From: CAYRGC01 sp964601225
Lineage (GTDB): Bacteria > Patescibacteriota > Gracilibacteria > Peribacterales > Peribacteraceae
Assembly: GCA_964601225.1 (NCBI GenBank)
Contig: CAZRMM010000006.1
Coordinates: forward strand, 1 to 64,000
Reading direction: 5' to 3'
DNA: 64,000 nt
A model generated the notes under the pieces. That model had not been told where the DNA came from and did not search any database. It was given only the letters and a program-made list of their open reading frames with translations. The translations under genes and the position numbers were made by a program. Of this stretch, positions 1 to 8,720 are shown piece after piece (the first letter of the stretch is position 1; every line of letters begins with the position of its first letter).

Positions 1-3000
1 AGACCCCGGAAGCGTCACAAAGATCGGAATATGTGCCGCCGTTGCCGTCGTTGCAGGTGGCGCCTTCGGTGATGGGGTACGCGCAGGTCTTGTTCGTTCC
101 GTCACAGGTGTTGGCGGTGCACTGGTTGCTGTCGTCCGTGCCGCAGGAGGTGTCGGCAGCCTGGACGCCGTCCGCGGGACAGGCGTTGGTGGAGCCGTCG
201 CAGGTCTCGGCGACATCGCAGACGCCGTCCTGGGCGCGACACTCGTAGCCGAGAGGTCGCTTGTCGTCCGTGGGACAGGCGTCGTCCGTCCCGTTGCATG
301 CCTCAGCAACGTCGCAGACGTCCACATCCGCGCGGCACTCGGTCTCGCCGCCGTGCTTGGCATCCGCGGGACAGGCGGCATCCGAACCGGTGCAGGTCTC
401 GGCGATGTCGCAGAATCCGCCGGAAGCGCGGCACACGGTGCTGGAGGCTTCGAAGCTGTCGGCGGGACAGGCGGTGTTGGAGCCGTCGCAGGTCTCGGCG
501 ACGTCGCACGTTCCGGCCGCAGCGCGGCAGGTGGCGCCGGAGTTGCCGGCGGGATTTTCACAGGTGCCCGAGGTCTCGCCCGGGAGGATGGAACAGGTGT
601 CTACCGTGCAGGGGTTGCTGTCGTCGCACTGGGAATCGTTGGAGCAGTTGCCTGCCGTACCGGCGCAGACCCCGGAAGCGTCACAAAGATCGGAATATGT
701 GCCGCCGTTGCCGTCGTTGCACGCCGTGCCATTGGCATCATTCGTCCAAGCGCTTGTATTCGTTCCGGAAACGCATGACTGACAGGAATTGCTCGGATTC
801 TCCTCTGCATCGTTCGAACAGGAACCACTGATGAGACAGGCGCCAGCGACGACCGTATTCGTGCAAACGTAACTGCTGGGCCCCTCGGTGCAGGCATCAG
901 TCGTACAAATGTACGCATCCGAACAATCGGGTGCAGATCCCGCGACACACACGCCGGCACCGTCGCAGGAATCTCCCACGGTGCAGTAGAGTCCATCCGC
1001 ATCACAGGAAGTACCGTTTGTGGCGATGTTGGTCACGCAAACTCCCGCTGAGCAAGTATCGGCGCTGTCGCATGTGGTATCCGTCGCATCGCCGCAAGCG
1101 ACACCGTTCGATTTGTTCGACCATTCATTCTGGTTGCCGTTTGCAGCGCAGAACTGACAATCATTTGCACCATTGTTTTCGTTATCGCCGTAGCAAACTC
1201 CGTCGATGCGGCAGTATCCCGTATCAACCGTATTGGAACAGGTATGCGTGTTGTTTCCGGTGGAGTTACACGTATCGGTCGTACAGCTAAGCGCATCACT
1301 GCACGTCACGGTTGTACCTGCAACGCAGGATCCAGCGTTGTTGCAGTGATCATCCTCCGTACAACCGCTGTTATCGGCGTTACACAGAGTCGATTCGGGC
1401 TCATACGTAGACTCACAGGTATGCGAACCGGTGTTGCAGGTATACGTCCCGCAGGTCGGATCTGACCCTTCGGGCACGCAATCAGCATCGACAAGACATT
1501 CCGTGACGGTGCATGACCCGTTTTGACACGTAAAGCCTTCGCCACAAGGGGTGTCGTTCGCTACGAAAGTGATATCACAATCGCCTGACACATCGCACGC
1601 ACCGATCTGACAATCGCTGTTCACCCCCTCCGTACACGACGTGCCGATCGCCGCAAAGTTGTCTGAGCAACTCCCGGAGGAACACGTATCGGCACCATTA
1701 CACGTGGTAGCCGTGGGATCGTTACAGGAAACGCCGTCGGACTTATTGGTCCAGGCAGACTGCGTGGTTCCCGAAGCGCACTCCTGACAGGTTTGCAGCG
1801 GATTCTCGGTACCGTTTGCGACGCATACGCTCGAAATGTAGCACCAACCGGAGGAAGTACTGTTGCTGCAGGTGTATGAGTCATTGCCGGTGGAAACGCA
1901 GCTGTCCACCGTGCAGGTAATGCCGTCATCGCAGGAACTGACCGAACTGCCCGCACTACATGCCCCGGAACCGTCACAGGTATCCCCCTGCGTACAACCG
2001 TCGGAATCGTAATTACAGGCAGTACCGAGACTTGCAAACCTCTCTTCACACGAGCCGGAGCCATTGCACGTGTTTGCGGCATTGCATTCCGTAGCGGTCT
2101 GATCTCCGCAAGCAGCTCCCGACGATACGTTCGACCAGCCGCTCTGCGTCGATCCGGAATCACATACCGTGCATCCTCCCGCTCCCAATGCGCCGTTCGA
2201 CATGCACGTACCGTCGATAAGGCACTGTCCCGCGTCGATCGTGTGCGTGCATGAGTACGTCCCCACGCCTTCGGTACAGGAATCCGTCGTGCAACTTTGA
2301 GCATCGGAACAATCGGGCGCACCTCCCGCGACACAACCGCCTCCGCCGTTGCAATAATCGCCAACGGTGCAATACAGACCATCCGCGTCACAAGAAGTTC
2401 CATACCCCGTATATATCGGCACATCGCACGTATGCGTTGTGAGATTGCAAACGTAGGTTCCGCACGTCAAGTCCGCACCGGACGGTATGCACTGGGAATC
2501 GGACGTGCATGCAGGAGGCGTACATACGCCGCCGTTGCAGAAATTGCCGCCGGAACACGGAGTTCCGTCGGATAATGCGGTCGAAGCGCAAGTACCCGCT
2601 CCATCGCAATACCCGCTGTGACAATCGTCGATGTATTCGGTGCAGCTCGTGCCATAGGAAACGAGATTCGACTGGCATGTTCCCCAGCCGTCACAGGTGT
2701 TCGCGCCATTGCATTGCGTGGATGTTTGATCGCCGCAGGTCGTAAGAGAAGCCAGATACGACCAATCGCTGGTAGTACTGGACGTCTGGCAGGACAAACA
2801 ATCATTCCCCGGGTTTAACGTGCCATTCAAGACGCAAGTACCCAAGATCAGACAGGAACTCCCATCCATCGGGTGCACGCATTCATAGGAGTCGGCCCCG
2901 GTGGAATTGCAACTGTCAATCGTGCAGGCGTATCCATCATCGCAGTTGGGCGACGAGGCGCCCATGGAACAGTTGCCGTTGCCGTCGCAAGCGTCACTGA

Positions 3001-4612
3001 GAGTGCAGCCGTTGGTATCGGCATTGCACGAAGATCCGTAGGTAATATAGTTGCTTTGACAGATACCGCTGAAGCACGTATCCGGACTGTCGCACTGCGT
3101 GCTGCTGGAATTCCCACATAGGGTTCCGTCACTTGCGTTGGCCCATGAGCTTTGAGTCACGCCCGAATTGCAGACCACGCAGGTATTTCCCGCACTCGAA
3201 TCCCCATCCGAATAACACGTTCCGTCCAAAAGACAGGAGCCAACCTGCACTGCGTGCTCACACACGTATCCCGCTGCCTCCGTGCATGTGTCGGTGGTAC
3301 AGGCAATTCCGTCGCTGCAATCGGGCGCAGAGCCGGGAATACAGTTGCCGTACGCATCGCACGTGTCATCTACCGTGCAGTAGAGTCCGTCCGCATCACA
3401 CGATGTTCCGGTGTGATACACGGGGGCATCGCAGGTATGCGTCGTCAGATCGCAATGGTTGGTAACGCACGTATCCGTCACTCCGCAATCTGCATCGTTT
3501 TCGCAATCTGCAGGCAAACAGGCGCCGTCTGTACAGTAATTTCCCGCCCCGGTGCACGCCTCCCCGTTCGCGACGAGTCCGGGATAATCGCACATTCCGG
3601 CCACGCAACTGGCACCAGACGTCGTATGACAATCCGGCGCGCTGTCGCATGTCATGGGCGTACCGGCACAGACCCCTCCGGAGCAGACGTCCGTGAGAGT
3701 ACAGGCGTCGGAATCATCGCAGGACTCGCCGTTGTTATCGGTCCACGCGGTATTGGACGTGGATGTGATGCAAGCCTCGCAGGGATTACCGGAGGATTGG
3801 GTGCCGTCGTTATAGCACGTACCGCTGATGAGACACTTGTCCGATTGAACATCGTTCGAACAGCTGTAGGAAGCGTCACCCGTGGAGTTGCACGTATCGG
3901 TCGTGCAGGAAATTCCATCGTCGCAGGATGGCGCGGAACCGGCAGTGCATACTCCCGATTGGCACGTATCATTTTCCGTACAACCGTCGCTGTCGGCGTT
4001 GCAACTCGTTCCGTTGGACAACGCCGGATCACTGCAGAGACCCGTCTGTGGGTCGCAGGTACCGACATCGTGACACTGATCCAGTGCAGTACAGGTCACG
4101 CCGATGCATAAATCCGGAGGAGTGGAATCGGCAAGCGATCCGTCCGCAGCTCCGGTGTATCCACTATAGTTCGTATCCGTGAAGGAGACCGAACATCCCG
4201 AAATCTCCGAGAGGGAAAGTTCATAATTGCTTCCGCCGGGAGCGACAATCGTCACCTCCCAGAGCTGACTCATGGGATTGGCCGTGGCCGTGATCGTCAC
4301 GCTGCTCTGGTCCGTGGCCGGCGCTCCGGTCGCGGTCTGCGACCACTGCGTATTGTTGCCGAGCGTATCGAGCGTGTAGGTTCCTGCGTACAGGAGTACC
4401 GAGCCGCCCGTGTAATCCAATGCGTTGCTCGTCAGCGTGAAATCGACGGTACTTGCTCCGGTATCGATGGAACAGCTGCTCCCGGAAAGAACATCCGCCG
4501 TGAGACGAGGAGTATTCGTCGTCGTGAACGTTGACGTGAGCGCGACAACAAACGCAGCGGCGAACGCAAATGCCCCGGTGGTGAGTTCAAAGAAACTCGG
4601 CCGTACCGCCAT
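1..4612 (-). CDS. Giant secreted cysteine-rich repeat protein (3' end outside window)
   Basis: The reading frame is open from ATG 4612 to the left edge, at least 1,537 codons. Residues 13-30 form a hydrophobic signal or anchor segment. A Cys-poor region follows to about residue 160. The rest is Cys-rich, with a roughly 110-residue module containing CDDGxxCTxDxC, CLIxGTCY and DTCxxGxC. Near the left edge the module changes to short units of the form CRAxxGxCDVAETCDGSxxACPAD, which resemble the disintegrin-like/Cys-rich region of ADAM metalloproteases. A large disulfide-stabilised surface or secreted protein is inferred; function is unknown. It is transcribed divergently from the F420-ligase-like gene. 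Confidence 0.85.
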   Translation of the reverse strand, partial: MAVRPSFFELTTGAFAFAAAFVVALTSTFTTTNTPRLTADVLSGSSCSIDTGASTVDFTLTSNALDYTGGSVLLYAGTYTLDTLGNNTQWSQTATGAPATDQSSVTITATANPMSQLWEVTIVAPGGSNYELSLSEISGCSVSFTDTNYSGYTGAADGSLADSTPPDLCIGVTCTALDQCHDVGTCDPQTGLCSDPALSNGTSCNADSDGCTENDTCQSGVCTAGSAPSCDDGISCTTDTCNSTGDASYSCSNDVQSDKCLISGTCYNDGTQSSGNPCEACITSTSNTAWTDNNGESCDDSDACTLTDVCSGGVCAGTPMTCDSAPDCHTTSGASCVAGMCDYPGLVANGEACTGAGNYCTDGACLPADCENDADCGVTDTCVTNHCDLTTHTCDAPVYHTGTSCDADGLYCTVDDTCDAYGNCIPGSAPDCSDGIACTTDTCTEAAGYVCEHAVQVGSCLLDGTCYSDGDSSAGNTCVVCNSGVTQSSWANASDGTLCGNSSSTQCDSPDTCFSGICQSNYITYGSSCNADTNGCTLSDACDGNGNCSMGASSPNCDDGYACTIDSCNSTGADSYECVHPMDGSSCLILGTCVLNGTLNPGNDCLSCQTSSTTSDWSYLASLTTCGDQTSTQCNGANTCDGWGTCQSNLVSYGTSCTEYIDDCHSGYCDGAGTCASTALSDGTPCSGGNFCNGGVCTPPACTSDSQCIPSGADLTCGTYVCNLTTHTCDVPIYTGYGTSCDADGLYCTVGDYCNGGGGCVAGGAPDCSDAQSCTTDSCTEGVGTYSCTHTIDAGQCLIDGTCMSNGALGAGGCTVCDSGSTQSGWSNVSSGAACGDQTATECNAANTCNGSGSCEERFASLGTACNYDSDGCTQGDTCDGSGACSAGSSVSSCDDGITCTVDSCVSTGNDSYTCSNSTSSGWCYISSVCVANGTENPLQTCQECASGTTQSAWTNKSDGVSCNDPTATTCNGADTCSSGSCSDNFAAIGTSCTEGVNSDCQIGACDVSGDCDITFVANDTPCGEGFTCQNGSCTVTECLVDADCVPEGSDPTCGTYTCNTGSHTCESTYEPESTLCNADNSGCTEDDHCNNAGSCVAGTTVTCSDALSCTTDTCNSTGNNTHTCSNTVDTGYCRIDGVCYGDNENNGANDCQFCAANGNQNEWSNKSNGVACGDATDTTCDSADTCSAGVCVTNIATNGTSCDADGLYCTVGDSCDGAGVCVAGSAPDCSDAYICTTDACTEGPSSYVCTNTVVAGACLISGSCSNDAEENPSNSCQSCVSGTNTSAWTNDANGTACNDGNGGTYSDLCDASGVCAGTAGNCSNDSQCDDSNPCTVDTCSILPGETSGTCENPAGNSGATCRAAAGTCDVAETCDGSNTACPADSFEASSTVCRASGGFCDIAETCTGSDAACPADAKHGGETECRADVDVCDVAEACNGTDDACPTDDKRPLGYECRAQDGVCDVAETCDGSTNACPADGVQAADTSCGTDDSNQCTANTCDGTNKTCAYPITEGATCNDGNGGTYSDLCDASGV
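667..721 (-). repeat. Exact 55-bp copy of positions 1-55
   Basis: Positions 667-721 are identical to positions 1-55 and lie in the same frame of the giant gene. The offset of 666 bp equals 222 codons. Flanking bases diverge at once, so only part of the repeat unit is conserved at DNA level. This suggests recent duplication or gene conversion inside the repeat region. Confidence 0.9.
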
Positions 4613-4744
4613 ACGGGTTCGAACAGTATCACTCGATTTCGAGACATGCACGATGAAATGCGAAACACGATCAACTCTCGTGCTCAGGAATGCATTGCGA
4701 GAAAAACATTCGGGCTTTTGTGCAAGCGTCGACGTTAGGTGCGC

Positions 4745-4750
4745 TACACT
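4745..4750 (+). promoter_or_regulatory. -10 hexamer TACACT, leaderless start at 4757
   Basis: TACACT ends 6 nt before ATG 4757, so transcription would start at or next to the start codon. A weak TGCAAG lies 18 nt upstream as a possible -35. Confidence 0.6.
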
Positions 4751-4756
4751 TTTTGC

Positions 4757-5515
4757 ATGGAAATCCTTCCCATCGCGACGGACGTCCTCCGTCCCGGCGA
4801 CTCACTTGCGGATGCACTCATCAACGCCTCCGCGTACAGGGAGGAGGATATCGTCGTCGTTTCATCGAAAATTGTTGCGACGAGCGAAGGAGCAGCGATC
4901 GCCGTCGACGCACTGCAACCCTCGACGGAAGCGATGACAATCGCATCGATCACTGCGCAAGACCCGCGTTTCGTCGAAGCGATCCTGCGGGAAACGAAGC
5001 GCCGGCATGGCGCGGTGCGACATTGCTGCCCCGGAGCCATTCTCACCGAACTGGCGCCCGAAGGCATGCGCGGATCGATCCTCATCGCGAACGCGGGACT
5101 CGACCAATCGAACACGGAGAAAGACACCGTCATCGGCTGGCCGGAGGATCCCGTGCGCAGCACGGATACTCTTCGCGCCGCTCTCGAGCGCAAACTCGGT
5201 TTCCGTATCGGCATCATTCTTTCGGACAGCTGTTCGCTTCCGCGGAGAAAGGGCGTCGTCGCCATCGGCCTCGCCTGTTCGGGTATCGACCCTCTCCTCT
5301 CATTGAAAGGAATACCGGACCTCTCTGGACGACCTCTTCTGATGACAACGGAGGCGATCGCCGACCAACTTGCGACCGCGGGCAACGCGGTGATGGGAAA
5401 CGCCGCTCAATCGATTCCCGCTGCGATCATCCGTAACCACGGAGTGGCGCTAAGCGATTTTTCGGGCTGGGTGCCGGGGATCATGAAGAATGAGGATTTG
5501 TTTGGAGAAATGTAA
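4757..5515 (+). CDS. Coenzyme F420-0:L-glutamate ligase-like protein (CofE/FbiB family)
   Basis: The 252-residue protein fits the F420 ligase domain. It begins with MEILPIATDVLRPGDSL, followed by EEDIVVVSSKIV and later a GIILSDSCSLPRR segment, placed like the family's metal- and substrate-binding loop. The known reaction adds glutamate to F420-0 using GTP. No other F420 genes are visible here, so the true substrate is uncertain, and family members in CPR genomes may act on another cofactor or peptide. ATG 4757 is preferred to the in-frame ATG 4739 because the -10 hexamer lies between them. Confidence 0.8.
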   Translation: MEILPIATDVLRPGDSLADALINASAYREEDIVVVSSKIVATSEGAAIAVDALQPSTEAMTIASITAQDPRFVEAILRETKRRHGAVRHCCPGAILTELAPEGMRGSILIANAGLDQSNTEKDTVIGWPEDPVRSTDTLRAALERKLGFRIGIILSDSCSLPRRKGVVAIGLACSGIDPLLSLKGIPDLSGRPLLMTTEAIADQLATAGNAVMGNAAQSIPAAIIRNHGVALSDFSGWVPGIMKNEDLFGEM

Positions 5516-5639
5516 ATCGCGGTATTACGTATGAAGTATTATGTCTTCTACCTGCAAAGAAGAACGTCCTACCCTTAATACCCGATACTTTATACCCGAT
5601 TTACCAACACCTACATCCCCTACTTTGCTCTCTCCTTGC
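5516..5639. repeat. Short gap with AT-rich quasi-inverted words
   Basis: GTATTACGTATGAAGTATTA and the later AATACCCGATACTTTATACC are rough reverse complements, one of several such word-built gaps in this window. No gene is seen. Confidence 0.4.
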
Positions 5640-5645
5640 TATACT
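5640..5645 (+). promoter_or_regulatory. -10 hexamer TATACT before GTG 5654
   Basis: TATACT is one mismatch from consensus and ends 8 nt before GTG 5654. It lies inside the longer possible reading frame that starts at TTG 5636, which argues for the GTG start. Confidence 0.6.
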
Positions 5646-5653
5646 CTTTTCCC

Positions 5654-6370
5654 GTGCCCGTTCCCTCGCACGTCATCACCTGCCTCGAGAAAAAAACAAT
5701 CGCACGCGATGTCGTGGAATTGCGATTCACCAAGCCAACGGGCTTCTCCTTTGGTCCCGGTCAATTCGTTCTCTTCGACGTGCCGCTCTTGGAGAACACG
5801 TCGGATGTGCAAACGCGCGCATATTCCATCGCCTCCGCCCCGGAAGAAGAAGATCTTCTCTTCCTCGTAAAGTACGTGCCGGGAGGTCGGTTCAGTCGCT
5901 ATTGCCACGAGCTCATCGATACGGGTGCCACTCTCACGATGAAAGGCCCGTTCGGCGTCTTCACTCTCGATCCCCTCCCGGGAACGCACGTGATCCTCGC
6001 CGCGACGGGGACGGGATTCGCGCCGTTCCGATCGCAACTGATTGCCGCCATCAACCGCGGAGACACACGCCCGATCGATGTCCTTGTCGGCGTACGAACG
6101 ACGGAAGATCTCTTTTGGACCAAGGAACTCGAAACGATCGCGCGCGAACGGAAAAATATCCGTTTTTTCCAGACACTCAGCGATCCCTCGAAGGGCTGGG
6201 CAGGGCTCACCGGCCGCATCCAGACGCATATTCCCGGTCTCATCAAGGATCCTGCGAAGACGCTCCTCTACGCCTGCGGCAACCCCACCATGACGAAGGA
6301 GGTGAAGCAGCTCGCCGTGGACCAATGGAAGATCCCGAAGAAGCAAGTCCACGTTGAGGGGTACATTTGA
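5654..6370 (+). CDS. FAD/NAD(P)-binding ferredoxin/flavin reductase-like oxidoreductase
   Basis: The 238-residue protein has the ferredoxin-NADP+ reductase fold in order. An N-terminal FAD barrel carries RAYSIASAPEE, the RxYS flavin motif. KGPFGVFTL is the phosphate-binding segment. A C-terminal NAD(P) domain carries AATGTGFAPFRSQL and YACGNPTMTKEV. It ends with an aromatic-containing VHVEGYI tail. It should move electrons between NAD(P)H and flavin, ferredoxin or another carrier; the partner is not encoded nearby. GTG 5654 is chosen from its -10 box. Confidence 0.82.
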   Translation: MPVPSHVITCLEKKTIARDVVELRFTKPTGFSFGPGQFVLFDVPLLENTSDVQTRAYSIASAPEEEDLLFLVKYVPGGRFSRYCHELIDTGATLTMKGPFGVFTLDPLPGTHVILAATGTGFAPFRSQLIAAINRGDTRPIDVLVGVRTTEDLFWTKELETIARERKNIRFFQTLSDPSKGWAGLTGRIQTHIPGLIKDPAKTLLYACGNPTMTKEVKQLAVDQWKIPKKQVHVEGYI

Positions 6371-6462
6371 AAGTTTTTAGTTGGTAGTTCGTAGTTTTTA
6401 GTATGGGAGTTTACAAGAATCGTGATTCCTGCGAACTAAAAACTACCAACTAAAAACTGAGG
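6371..6462. repeat. AT-rich inverted repeat between convergent genes
   Basis: AGTTTTTAGTTGGTAGTT near 6371 and AACTACCAACTAAAAACT near 6441 are complementary, so the gap can form a long hairpin. It separates the 3' ends of the reductase gene and purN and may act as a bidirectional terminator. Confidence 0.6.
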
Positions 6463-7077
6463 CTATTCGGGCAACCTCACTTCGCCACGGTGAATCATTT
6501 GGAGAAGCTTCGGATACCACTCCTTTTCTAGAGCCTGCACCCGGTCCCGCAGCGTCTCCGGCGTGTCGCCGCTCTCCACCGGACACGTCTTCTGCAGGAG
6601 AATCGGGCCGGTATCGACGCCCTCGTCCATCAAGTGGATCGTGATGCCGGATTCCTTCTCCCGATGATCGAGCACCGCCCGGTGCACATGCATGCCGTAC
6701 ATTCCCTCGCCGCCATACCGGGGGAGGAGCGCGGGATGGACGTTGATGATGCGGTGGCGCCACGCACGGATGAACTCGGGACCGATGATATGCATCCACC
6801 CGAGCGCCGCCAGCACGGCGGAGCGGGGATCGCGGTCCTTGAGCAGATCCTGCAACGCCTCCTGCACGCGCTTGTCGTAGACCTCGCGCTTCTCTTTTGG
6901 ACTCCACTCCACGATCCACACCGGGACTCCCGCGGCCTCCGCCTTGGCGATGCACTCGCGATCGGCGCGATCGGTGATCAAGCCGAGGCACTTCGCTGCG
7001 AGTTCCCCGCGCTTCTGCGCGTCGAGAACGGCTTGGAAGGTGGTGCCGCGGGAGGAGGAGAGGACGATGAAATCCAT
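6463..7077 (-). CDS. purN: Phosphoribosylglycinamide formyltransferase
   Basis: The 204-residue protein matches PurN, which transfers a formyl group from 10-formyl-THF to GAR in de novo purine synthesis. Visible motifs are an N-terminal SSRGTTFQAVLDA phosphate loop, INVHPALLP with the catalytic Asn and His, and DEGVDTGPILL with the catalytic Asp. The usual GSGSN loop is SSRGT here. It lies just downstream of carA on the same strand, separated by about 90 bp of repeats. purE and purM are elsewhere in the window, so the pathway is dispersed. Confidence 0.9.
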   Translation of the reverse strand: MDFIVLSSSRGTTFQAVLDAQKRGELAAKCLGLITDRADRECIAKAEAAGVPVWIVEWSPKEKREVYDKRVQEALQDLLKDRDPRSAVLAALGWMHIIGPEFIRAWRHRIINVHPALLPRYGGEGMYGMHVHRAVLDHREKESGITIHLMDEGVDTGPILLQKTCPVESGDTPETLRDRVQALEKEWYPKLLQMIHRGEVRLPE

Positions 7078-7167
7078 GGAGAGAAGCTTGGACCTTAGAG
7101 CTTAAAGCTTAGAGCTTTTGGGTTATGAAAAACAAATACCATACCCGTAAGCACCAAGCTCCAAGCT
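7078..7167. repeat. Inverted repeat of AGCTT-type words between carA and purN
   Basis: AAGCTTGGA (7084-7092) and TCCAAGCTT (7160-7168) form a 9-bp inverted repeat. Between them the words CTTAGAGCTT and CTTAAAGCTT recur. The right arm overlaps the carA stop codon. Confidence 0.55.
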
Positions 7168-8304
7168 TTACGCTTTTTTCGACTCGTCCTTCAACAGAGA
7201 AACAAATTCATCAAACAGAAAATTCGCATCCTCCGGCCCCGGCGTCGCCTCCGGGTGGAACTGCACCGCGAAGTAGCGTCCCGAGGAGTGACGGATGCCT
7301 TCCACTGTGCCGTCGTTGGCGTTCTCCCACCACACGTGCCACCCCTGCGGGAGCGTCTTGCCGTCGACGGCGAAGCCGTGGTTCTGGCTCGTGATGATGC
7401 AGCGCACCTTGTCCTTCGCCGGATCGTCCGGTCGGCGCTCGATGCACGGCTGGTTGCAGCCTCGGTGGCCGTACTTGAGCTTGTACGTGTCGCCGCCGAT
7501 GGCCAGACCCATGAGCTGGTTTCCCAGACAGATGCCGAAGGTGAGCTTGTCCTTCGCGATCGCTTTCTTGAGGCTCGCGATCGTGGGAACGCAGGTCTTC
7601 GGGTCGCCGGGACCGTTGCTGAAGAAGACGCCGTCGTAGTGGTCCTTCACGAGATCGAGATCGTAATCCCACGGCACGCGGATCACGCGCACTCCCCTCT
7701 TGAGGAAGCTCCGGATGATGTTGCGCTTCATGCCGCAGTCGTACGCGACCACGGTGGGGACAGACGCTCCATCGGCCGGCGCCTGGGGCTCGTAGGTGAC
7801 GGGTGCGTCACAGCTCGTCTCGGCAACCAGGTTCGCCGTGTTCGGATCGACGATCGTCGGGATCGCGCCCTTCGCCGCGGCGCCCTGCTTGATCGAACCG
7901 AGCATGACGCCCTTCTCGCGGAGCTTCTTCGTGAGGGAACGCGTATCGATGCCGGTAATACCCGGAATGCCGTGCTTCTGCATCCAGTCCTGCAGCGAGA
8001 GCTTGCTCAAGTGGTGGCTCGGCTCGTCGCTCACCTGCGCCACCACGATGCCGCGCACGTGGATCATTTCGCTCTCGAGATCCTTGGAGAATCCCCACTC
8101 GTTGAGCTCCTCCGCGGGCACGCCGTAGTTCCCGACGAGCGGATACGTGAACACGAGGATCTGGCCCCGGTAACTCGGGTCCGTCATGCTCTCGGGATAG
8201 CCCGCCATGCCGGTGTTAAACACAACTTCGCCGTCCGCGTCCTTCGCGGCACCGAACGCCTCTCCCTCGAACACCGAGCCGTCGGAGAGGATAAGGTGAG
8301 CCAT
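7168..8304 (-). CDS. carA: Carbamoyl-phosphate synthase small (glutamine amidotransferase) subunit
   Basis: The 378-residue protein is full length for CarA, which hydrolyses glutamine and passes ammonia to CarB for carbamoyl phosphate (pyrimidine and arginine synthesis). The N-terminal domain starts MAHLILSDGSVFEGEAFG and contains FNTGMAGYPES. The C-terminal class I amidotransferase domain has SNGPGDP, GICLGNQLMG with the nucleophilic Cys, and VQFHPEA with the His/Glu pair. carB is not in the window. ATG 8304 is chosen because the family begins here and a plausible promoter (TTGTCT, 16 nt, TACTCT) lies just upstream. Confidence 0.93.
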   Translation of the reverse strand: MAHLILSDGSVFEGEAFGAAKDADGEVVFNTGMAGYPESMTDPSYRGQILVFTYPLVGNYGVPAEELNEWGFSKDLESEMIHVRGIVVAQVSDEPSHHLSKLSLQDWMQKHGIPGITGIDTRSLTKKLREKGVMLGSIKQGAAAKGAIPTIVDPNTANLVAETSCDAPVTYEPQAPADGASVPTVVAYDCGMKRNIIRSFLKRGVRVIRVPWDYDLDLVKDHYDGVFFSNGPGDPKTCVPTIASLKKAIAKDKLTFGICLGNQLMGLAIGGDTYKLKYGHRGCNQPCIERRPDDPAKDKVRCIITSQNHGFAVDGKTLPQGWHVWWENANDGTVEGIRHSSGRYFAVQFHPEATPGPEDANFLFDEFVSLLKDESKKA

Positions 8305-8386
8305 ACGGTTCCGCTGGAGAGTACAGGAACATTTGTCGAAGACAACTGCGTTGTCGCGCATGACGACGTGCCGACGCGGGTTGATG

Positions 8387-8456
8387 TCATCCCGCGCGGA
8401 GTCGGTGCCATCCTAAGCGGAGTCGGTGTCATCCTGAGCGGAGTCGAAGGATGACA
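8387..8456. repeat. Three tandem 21-bp units ending in a hairpin
   Basis: Units start at 8387, 8408 and 8429 with the core ATCCyrmGCGGAGTCGGTG. The last unit reads ATCCTGAGCGGAGTCGAAGGAT and is self-complementary at its ends. The palindrome resembles short intergenic elements common in bacteria. It lies upstream of both carA and the secreted coiled-coil gene. Confidence 0.8.
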
Positions 8457-8514
8457 GAAAGCCGTATCAGGGACGTCTTCTCCAGGGTGACATGCGCAAG
8501 CCCAAGCCAAGATA

Positions 8515-8541
8515 TTGACAAATTAATGTTTTTATTATAAT
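8515..8541 (+). promoter_or_regulatory. Strong promoter TTGACA / TATAAT
   Basis: TTGACA (8515-8520) and TATAAT (8536-8541) are both perfect consensus with a 15-nt spacer. Reading the -10 as TAATCT (8538-8543) gives 17 nt. Transcription would start near 8549, about 170 nt before the next start codon. Confidence 0.75.
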
Positions 8542-8548
8542 CTCAGAT

Positions 8549-8720
8549 ACCTCGATCTTTGGCTCCACAGGCCGGTTTCCCCCATAATCCCCTCTTCACA
8601 ACTCGGTGAATTTTTGTGGCTTCGATGTTCGGAGCCGCTTCACACTTCACCACTTGCGGTGAAGAGAGTTGCTGTGGGGGAAAACCTTATTTGGAGCCGG
8701 GCCACAAGCCCGGAAACGCC
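8549..8720 (+). ncRNA. Structured 5' leader, possible cis-regulatory RNA
   Basis: The leader can fold extensively. 8561-8566 pairs with 8693-8698. 8574-8583 pairs with 8676-8686 (one bulge). 8616-8624 pairs with 8630-8638 (9 bp with two wobbles). 8645-8651 pairs with 8658-8664. 8697-8702 pairs with 8708-8713, just 7 nt before the start codon. CTCTTCAC (8592-8599) can instead pair with 8659-8666, competing with the 8645 hairpin, so two states are possible. I do not recognise a known riboswitch class. Confidence 0.5.

Noticed and set aside
1..723. Regular repeats considered as a CRISPR array
   Set aside because: Repeats are in frame, diverged, and encode Cys modules; no uniform repeat-spacer pattern or cas genes occur in the window.
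1..4180. Many medium-length frames on both strands within the giant gene, such as 3152-4111 (+) and 1621-2424 (-)
   Set aside because: They are Arg/Ala/Thr-rich shadows of the Cys-rich frame, with no start context or family; the Cys frame is open over the whole region.
7255..8454. 399-codon frame on the plus strand opposite carA
   Set aside because: Composition is Arg/Val/Ala-rich antisense; carA is a full-length known enzyme.
8549..8720. Leader considered as 6S RNA, tmRNA or a known riboswitch
   Set aside because: No conserved core of TPP, cobalamin, c-di-GMP, fluoride or glycine classes is visible, and coding sequence follows without a terminator.
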